Shown here in pieces: positions 8,219-12,103 of a stretch of 12,103 bases of DNA; the first letter of the stretch is position 1; each line of letters starts with the position of its first letter. Position numbers and translations under genes: made by a program. Below the pieces are notes generated by a model that worked only from the letters and a program-made list of their open reading frames with translations, was not told the DNA's origin and ran no database searches. The stretch comes from Verrucomicrobiota bacterium (GTDB lineage: Bacteria; Verrucomicrobiota; Verrucomicrobiia; Chthoniobacterales; UBA10450): positions 1 through 12,103 of the forward strand of contig QHQV01000316.1 in assembly GCA_003219945.1 (NCBI GenBank). The letters run 5' to 3'.

Positions 8219-8968
8219 ATGCATCGCTTCTACGTTGCGCCGGAGAATTGGGACCCTCAGGAACTCGCGTTGCGCGGCTCCGAGGCCCACCATGCGCGCA
8301 ACGTCCTGCGCATGCAAGCCGGAGATAAGATAGTCCTCTTCAACGGAAAAGGCTGCGAACTCACCGCAGAAATTGCGGATATGGCAGACCACGAGATTCG
8401 ACTGCGAAAATTACATGAATCGGGAACGGCGCCGCTGCGCACTTGGATTGTTCTCGGGCAGGCAATACCAAAAGGGAAAAACATGGACCTGATTGTGCAG
8501 AAGGCTGTCGAAATCGGTGCAGCCGAAATTGCACCGATCATTTCCGACCGCACTGTTGTGCAGCTCGATTCGGAAAGTGCCTCGCAAAAACAGGCGAAAT
8601 GGCAGCAGATCGCGATCGAAGCGGCCAAGCAATGCGGCCAGAATTGGCTGCCGCGCGTTCACGCTCCAAAAAACTTACCGGAATTTTTTTCTGCTTCGGA
8701 GCAGCCATTCGATCTTCGCCTGATCGGATCGCTCCAGCCCGACGCGCAGCAGTTAAAAAAAATTCTGGAAACCTACTCGAGCGAGCACGGTGATCGTCCT
8801 CGAAGCGTATTGATGCTGGTTGGGCCTGAGGGTGATTTTACACCGGCCGAGCTTGCGCTCGCGCGGCGTCATGGCTGCCAGCCAATTACGCTCGGCCCAA
8901 TCATACTGCGAGTCGAAACCGCGGCAATGTACTGCCTGAGCGTCCTCTCCTACGAACTGCTGATTTGA
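8219..8968 (+). CDS. rsmE: 16S rRNA (uracil1498-N3)-methyltransferase RsmE
   Basis: This 249-residue SPOUT-class methyltransferase is the usual length for RsmE, which methylates U1498 of 16S rRNA using S-adenosylmethionine. It starts MHRFYV and has the N-terminal PUA-like region with SEAHHARNVLRM at 21-32. The catalytic domain shows KGKNMDLIVQKAVEIG (85-100), EAAKQCGQ (134-141), the SAM-knot motifs VGPEGDF (201-207) and LGPIILRVETAA (225-236). The latter usually reads LGxRILRxETA; here Ile stands where Arg is common, while the second Arg is kept. It lies 22 bases after the HMG-CoA-lyase-family remnant, on the same strand as grpE-dnaJ. dnaJ and rsmE are also near neighbours in many other bacteria, which supports the call. 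Confidence 0.95.
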   Translation: MHRFYVAPENWDPQELALRGSEAHHARNVLRMQAGDKIVLFNGKGCELTAEIADMADHEIRLRKLHESGTAPLRTWIVLGQAIPKGKNMDLIVQKAVEIGAAEIAPIISDRTVVQLDSESASQKQAKWQQIAIEAAKQCGQNWLPRVHAPKNLPEFFSASEQPFDLRLIGSLQPDAQQLKKILETYSSEHGDRPRSVLMLVGPEGDFTPAELALARRHGCQPITLGPIILRVETAAMYCLSVLSYELLI

Positions 8969-9048
8969 CGCTCGGCACGATCGCGCCCGCCGACAGCTTG
9001 TGGATTTTGATCTCGACACGTGAGCGGAATCTTTTCGAACCTGTGCTT

Positions 9049-10194
9049 ATGAAAACAATGATTCGAAGTTCCCGCTACACTCATGCTTTTTTGCTTTGCG
9101 TCCTTGGCTAATCTGCCCGCCCTAGTTCCGCTGCCGGACGCCGGTTACCCGGTGGCAATACTTGCCGCGGGGCAATCCGCGCCTTTGAGCAACAGCAGTG
9201 GCACGCAAAACACAGCCAGCGGCGCATTCGCATTGTTCAGCAATACACAAGCCAGCTTTAACAGAGCGACCCGTGCTGCCGCACTCTTTTCGAACACTAC
9301 TGGTAATACAGCCACAGCTTTAGTGCGCTACAGAGTAACACAGTCGGCGCGGCGAATATATCAAACACCAGCAACACGGCAACTGGATTCCAAGCACTTC
9401 TTAACAGCACTACGGTAGTCAATAACACAGCCTATGGATTTCAGGCCCTGATGAGCAACACCACTGGCAGGGGCGACACTGCGGTCGGTTTTAGCGTCCT
9501 CAGTGGCAATACGACGGGCACACAAAATACGGCCGTGGGTTTAGGTGCGTTGTCGAACAACACAACCGGCTTCCAAAACGTGGTGCTAGGTGGCCCAGCC
9601 GGAGCGAGCGTGACTACAGCCAATAACGTGATCTGTATCGACTCGACAGGTTTAAACATCAGTAGCAGCTGCTTTATCGGCAATATCCGCGGGGTCACGA
9701 TCGCTCAGATGACGCCATCGATGCTAATAGACTCGACCCGGCAACTTGGCACCCCCAGTCCCCGGTTCAAAAAAGACATCAAACCGATGAATGGCAGTAG
9801 CGAAGCAATTCTGGCGCTGAAGCCGGTGACGTTTCATTATAAAACTGACACTGCCAGTGGGCGGGAGTTTGGCTTGATACCCGAAGAAGTTTGCTGAAGT
9901 GGATCCTAGGCTAGTCGTGTGCGACACGAACGAGGAAATTTACACCGTTTCGCTACGACGCGGTGAACGCGATGTTACTCAACGAGTTTATCAAGGAACA
10001 TAAGGCATTTGTCACCGAGCAACGGAAGGTGTAAGAACAGGGGCGCAGGATTCAGGAACAAGAAGTCATGATAACAGAGCTAAAAAGAAGTCGAAGCGCT
10101 GGTCGCGCACGCGAAGAAGCAGGATTCAAGAATTCAAAAGGTGAGTGCAGACCTTAACTCAGCCGTAGGCGCGCAGCTAGCTAGTGTCCCGTAA
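9049..10194 (+). pseudogene. Decayed repeat-rich fibre/surface protein with S74-type (tail-fibre chaperone) C-terminus
   Basis: Stitching frames gives one protein of about 380 residues. It begins at ATG 9049 with a signal-peptide-like start (MKTMIRSSRY, then AFLLCVL). It continues with DAGYP and several head-type repeats built on SNTTG and TATG/TAVG. It then has a spacer with NNVICIDSTG and CFIGNIRG, and an S74-like end with RFKKDIKPMNGSSEAILALKPVTFHY, EFGLI-EEV and RYDAVNAMLLNEFIKEH. It closes with a charged coiled-coil tail ending at TAA 10192-10194. Lesions: the 9049 frame hits TAA at 9109; a short compensated shift lies at 9150-9163; frame changes lie near 9318, 9892 (TGA at 9895), 9950 and 10083-10086; and an in-frame TAA at 10032 stands where CAA (Gln) fits. 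S74 domains normally trimerise and self-cleave fibre proteins; similar proteins are common in Verrucomicrobia. It cannot make a full product as sequenced. Confidence 0.85.
9185..9597 (+). repeat. Degenerate protein-level head repeats (SNTTG / TAxG units)
   Basis: After correcting the frame change near 9318, about seven repeats of some 14 to 20 residues can be read. Each has a turn such as SNSSG, SNTTG, SNTVG, SGNTTG or NNTTG followed by NTA-x-G and x-AL. The pattern resembles the left-handed roll repeats of YadA-like heads and other trimeric fibres. At DNA level the units are only loosely alike, with recurring AGCAACAC and ACTGG(C/T) words, so the repeats are old. They lie wholly inside the pseudogene. 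Confidence 0.7.
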
Positions 10195-10210
10195 CACGCG
10201 AGGGCGCGTG
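10195..10210. terminator. Short hairpin between convergent genes, possible bidirectional terminator
   Basis: CACGCG, a four-base AGGG loop, then CGCGTG form a perfect 6-bp GC-rich stem. It begins on the base after the last stop of the fibre-protein pseudogene and ends 13 bases before the stop of the convergent Gre-family gene. There is no T-run on either side, so it is not a textbook intrinsic terminator. It may only weakly terminate or stabilise ends. Confidence 0.35.
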
Positions 10211-10223
10211 CGTGCCCCGTAGG

Positions 10224-12103
10224 CTACTCGGCCATTGCTGCTTCGACGGCGCGTTCGCCCGGAAACTCGGGCGCAGGCGTGGTTTTGTCCGGCGGCGCGG
10301 CCTCGATCGAAATGATCGTAAATTGCGCGACGCTGTGTTCAGTGTTTAGAGTAACAATTTCACCAACCGCATGTCCGAGCAGGGCCTGGCCGATGGCGGT
10401 TTGGTACGAGATAATGTGACGATCGGGATCGCCGTCCCACGCGCCGAGGATCGTGTAGGTCTCCTCCGCGTTTGTTTCGGCATTGCGCAAGGTCACGATC
10501 GTGCCGATGGAAACGCGTGATGTACCGGGATTTTCAAATGACGTGCCCCTCGCGTCGTGCAGCATTTGCTCCAACTCGGCTTTGCGTCGCATCAACACGC
10601 TTTGCATTTGCTTCGCTGCTTTGAATTCAAAATTCTCGCTCAGATCGCCGTAGGACCGGGCGATTGCAATCTCCTTGGTATTCTCGGGAATTTTTACTTT
10701 CACGATGTCTTCATATTCCGCTCTGCGCTTTTCCAAACTGCTCCAGGACACAATCAGCGGCGCGGCTTTTTCCTGCGGTTCTGCGTCGGCGATCATGCTT
10801 TCCAGTTCCGGATAAACTTTGACCATCCGTGCAAGGAGCGATCGTTTAGTCAACTCATCGAACAATGGCGTGACCTGAAGACGCCGCATCGCATCGCGCG
10901 CCAGGCCGACATCGACCTTTTTAAACATCTCCCCAAGCAAATCCCGGTCATCAACTACCGCCCGTTGCAGCTTGCTGGAGCGACCCTTAAAACTATGCTG
11001 TTCGCGCTCGAGCGCGGCGAGGATGGCCCAGAGCAAATCCGGGGTAATCAGGTCGCTCCAATCTTCTTTTTCGCCACACAACCAAATGAGCATCTCGCTC
11101 GTGGCTGAATGTTCGCGAATGCTTCGCTCCAGCATCGTCCGAAGCTCGGCATGTTGGCCGCTTTCGTTCAAGATGCGCGGAATTTGCGCCACCATCCGAC
11201 CGTGGCTCGCCTCCATCAGACGCAAAGCCCGCTCTGTCCAGCCAGCTCCCAGCGCGGCCGGCAGTGTTTGCAAAACGCGTTTCTCTTTTGCCGCTGGCAG
11301 GTTTGGCAGGATCGATGCCAGACGCGTTTCCTCTTCTACAATCAGCTTGGCAAAAGTCAGACCGATGTGTGTGGTGTGCAGCGATGGAACATGCGCGAGC
11401 AAATCATCCCGACCAATGATGAGTTCGAATGCCAGCTCAGGGTGCAGTTTCTGGTTGCGCACCGCTGCGTTCTCGATCGCCACGACGATCGGCTGAATTT
11501 GTTTCTCAGGTTCCTTGAATTGTTCGTGGGATTTTATGATCTGCTCGACTGCCGTGATTTGCTGCTTCGGCTGCCTGGCCTTGTTAAATGCCACCAGCAG
11601 CTCGTCGGCATGCGACACTCCCTCGCCGCGGATTTCGATCGGGTCCGTCTTTTTTGCCGGAATTGAGAACGCGCCGCTTGCTTTAAGCGCTTTTCTGGTT
11701 GATTCCCACCAGCGTTTCCACTCCGCTTCTGTAAAGATATCGCCGATCAGCCATTCTCCGATCTGCTGCGCGCTGGCCTTGCCGTCCAAACTTTGCAGAA
11801 TATTCTGTACCAGTGCGACCGGATCTTTCCTGGTTAGATCTTTGATTGAGGCAATGTCGGTCGCCTTTCGGACTAAAAAATGTTCCTCTGGGAGCGGCGT
11901 CAGATTTTCTGCCGCGTATTGCGCCTGCATGGGATGAAACTTCTTGGTTGCAAAATCGATGACGATTTGATTTAGCAACAGGTTCCATTCACGGACGCGA
12001 CCGAATCCCCAACTTTTGTGGAGGCAAAATGTACCCGCTTTTAAGTTTTCCAATTGCCCTGCGGATTTCGTAGTGAGCTTCCCAGCCTCAACCAGCTTTT
12101 CTA
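10224..12103 (-). CDS. Large GreA/GreB-family transcription factor with long N-terminal extension, 5' end outside window
   Basis: The frame is open from the right edge to TAG at 10224-10226, with at least 625 codons visible. A TTG at 12053 is possible, but 16 further in-frame codons continue to the edge without a stop, so the true start is probably upstream. Numbering from that TTG, residues 440-505 form a Gre-type coiled coil with the tip motif ARSYGDLSENFEFKAAK (465-481). Its Asp470 and Glu473 match the acidic residues with which GreA tips reach the RNA polymerase active site. Residues 510-585 form the C-terminal FKBP-like Gre domain (SIGTIVTLRN, ISYQTAIGQALLGHAVGEIV). Residues 5-55 include AGTFCLHKSWGFGRV, reminiscent of a small beta-barrel. 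The middle (65-430) is helical, without recognised motifs. Ordinary GreA is about 160 residues; chlamydial GreA is also greatly extended, so this form fits the PVC group. It likely rescues backtracked RNA polymerase; the function of the extension is unknown. Confidence 0.9.
   Translation of the reverse strand, partial: EKLVEAGKLTTKSAGQLENLKAGTFCLHKSWGFGRVREWNLLLNQIVIDFATKKFHPMQAQYAAENLTPLPEEHFLVRKATDIASIKDLTRKDPVALVQNILQSLDGKASAQQIGEWLIGDIFTEAEWKRWWESTRKALKASGAFSIPAKKTDPIEIRGEGVSHADELLVAFNKARQPKQQITAVEQIIKSHEQFKEPEKQIQPIVVAIENAAVRNQKLHPELAFELIIGRDDLLAHVPSLHTTHIGLTFAKLIVEEETRLASILPNLPAAKEKRVLQTLPAALGAGWTERALRLMEASHGRMVAQIPRILNESGQHAELRTMLERSIREHSATSEMLIWLCGEKEDWSDLITPDLLWAILAALEREQHSFKGRSSKLQRAVVDDRDLLGEMFKKVDVGLARDAMRRLQVTPLFDELTKRSLLARMVKVYPELESMIADAEPQEKAAPLIVSWSSLEKRRAEYEDIVKVKIPENTKEIAIARSYGDLSENFEFKAAKQMQSVLMRRKAELEQMLHDARGTSFENPGTSRVSIGTIVTLRNAETNAEETYTILGAWDGDPDRHIISYQTAIGQALLGHAVGEIVTLNTEHSVAQFTIISIEAAPPDKTTPAPEFPGERAVEAAMAE

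Noticed and set aside
10557..11666. Several overlapping plus-strand open frames across the Gre-family gene.
   Set aside because: All are antisense to a long minus-strand gene with clear Gre motifs and have no recognisable protein features.

Overview
The window looks like a chromosomal segment from a bacterium of the PVC group, most likely Verrucomicrobia of the Spartobacteria / Chthoniobacterales type. This placement is by gene content. It rests on a very long protein with GreA only at its C-terminus, a fused Exo-Lig protein, an S74-type tail-fibre-domain protein with SNTTG-like repeats, and a STAS / SpoIIE-phosphatase pair beside grpE-dnaJ. Base composition is moderate, about mid-50s % GC by eye. 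No tRNA, rRNA, CRISPR array, insertion sequence or phage module was seen.

Layout. (1) Minus strand, 1-2727: one continuous 909-codon reading frame that leaves the window at its left edge. It joins a metallo-beta-lactamase/beta-CASP exonuclease to an ATP-dependent DNA ligase (DNA end processing and sealing). (2) A divergent 108-bp gap leads to a small exported protein of unknown function (2836-3426, plus). (3) Plus strand, 3565-8968: a compact run containing a STAS anti-sigma-antagonist-like protein, a membrane-anchored GAF/SpoIIE-type PP2C phosphatase, GrpE, DnaJ, an HMG-CoA-lyase-family gene broken by one frameshift, and the rRNA methyltransferase RsmE. (4) Plus strand, 9049-10194: the wreck of a repeat-rich surface or fibre protein with an S74 chaperone-like C-terminus, with at least five frame changes and an internal stop. 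(5) Minus strand, 10224-12103: a Gre-family transcription factor of more than 600 residues, convergent with the wreck and open at the right edge.

How the genes may work together. The STAS protein and the phosphatase are the two expected halves of a partner-switching stress circuit, in which the phosphatase dephosphorylates the STAS protein. The phosphatase stop overlaps the grpE start by 4 bases, and dnaJ follows. This physically links a stress-signalling input to the nucleotide exchange factor and J-protein of the DnaK chaperone; no dnaK and no RsbW-like kinase lies in the window. I found no clear novel defence or mobile system. The most unusual items are the Exo-Lig fusion, the signalling-chaperone operon, the large Gre fusion and the two broken genes.
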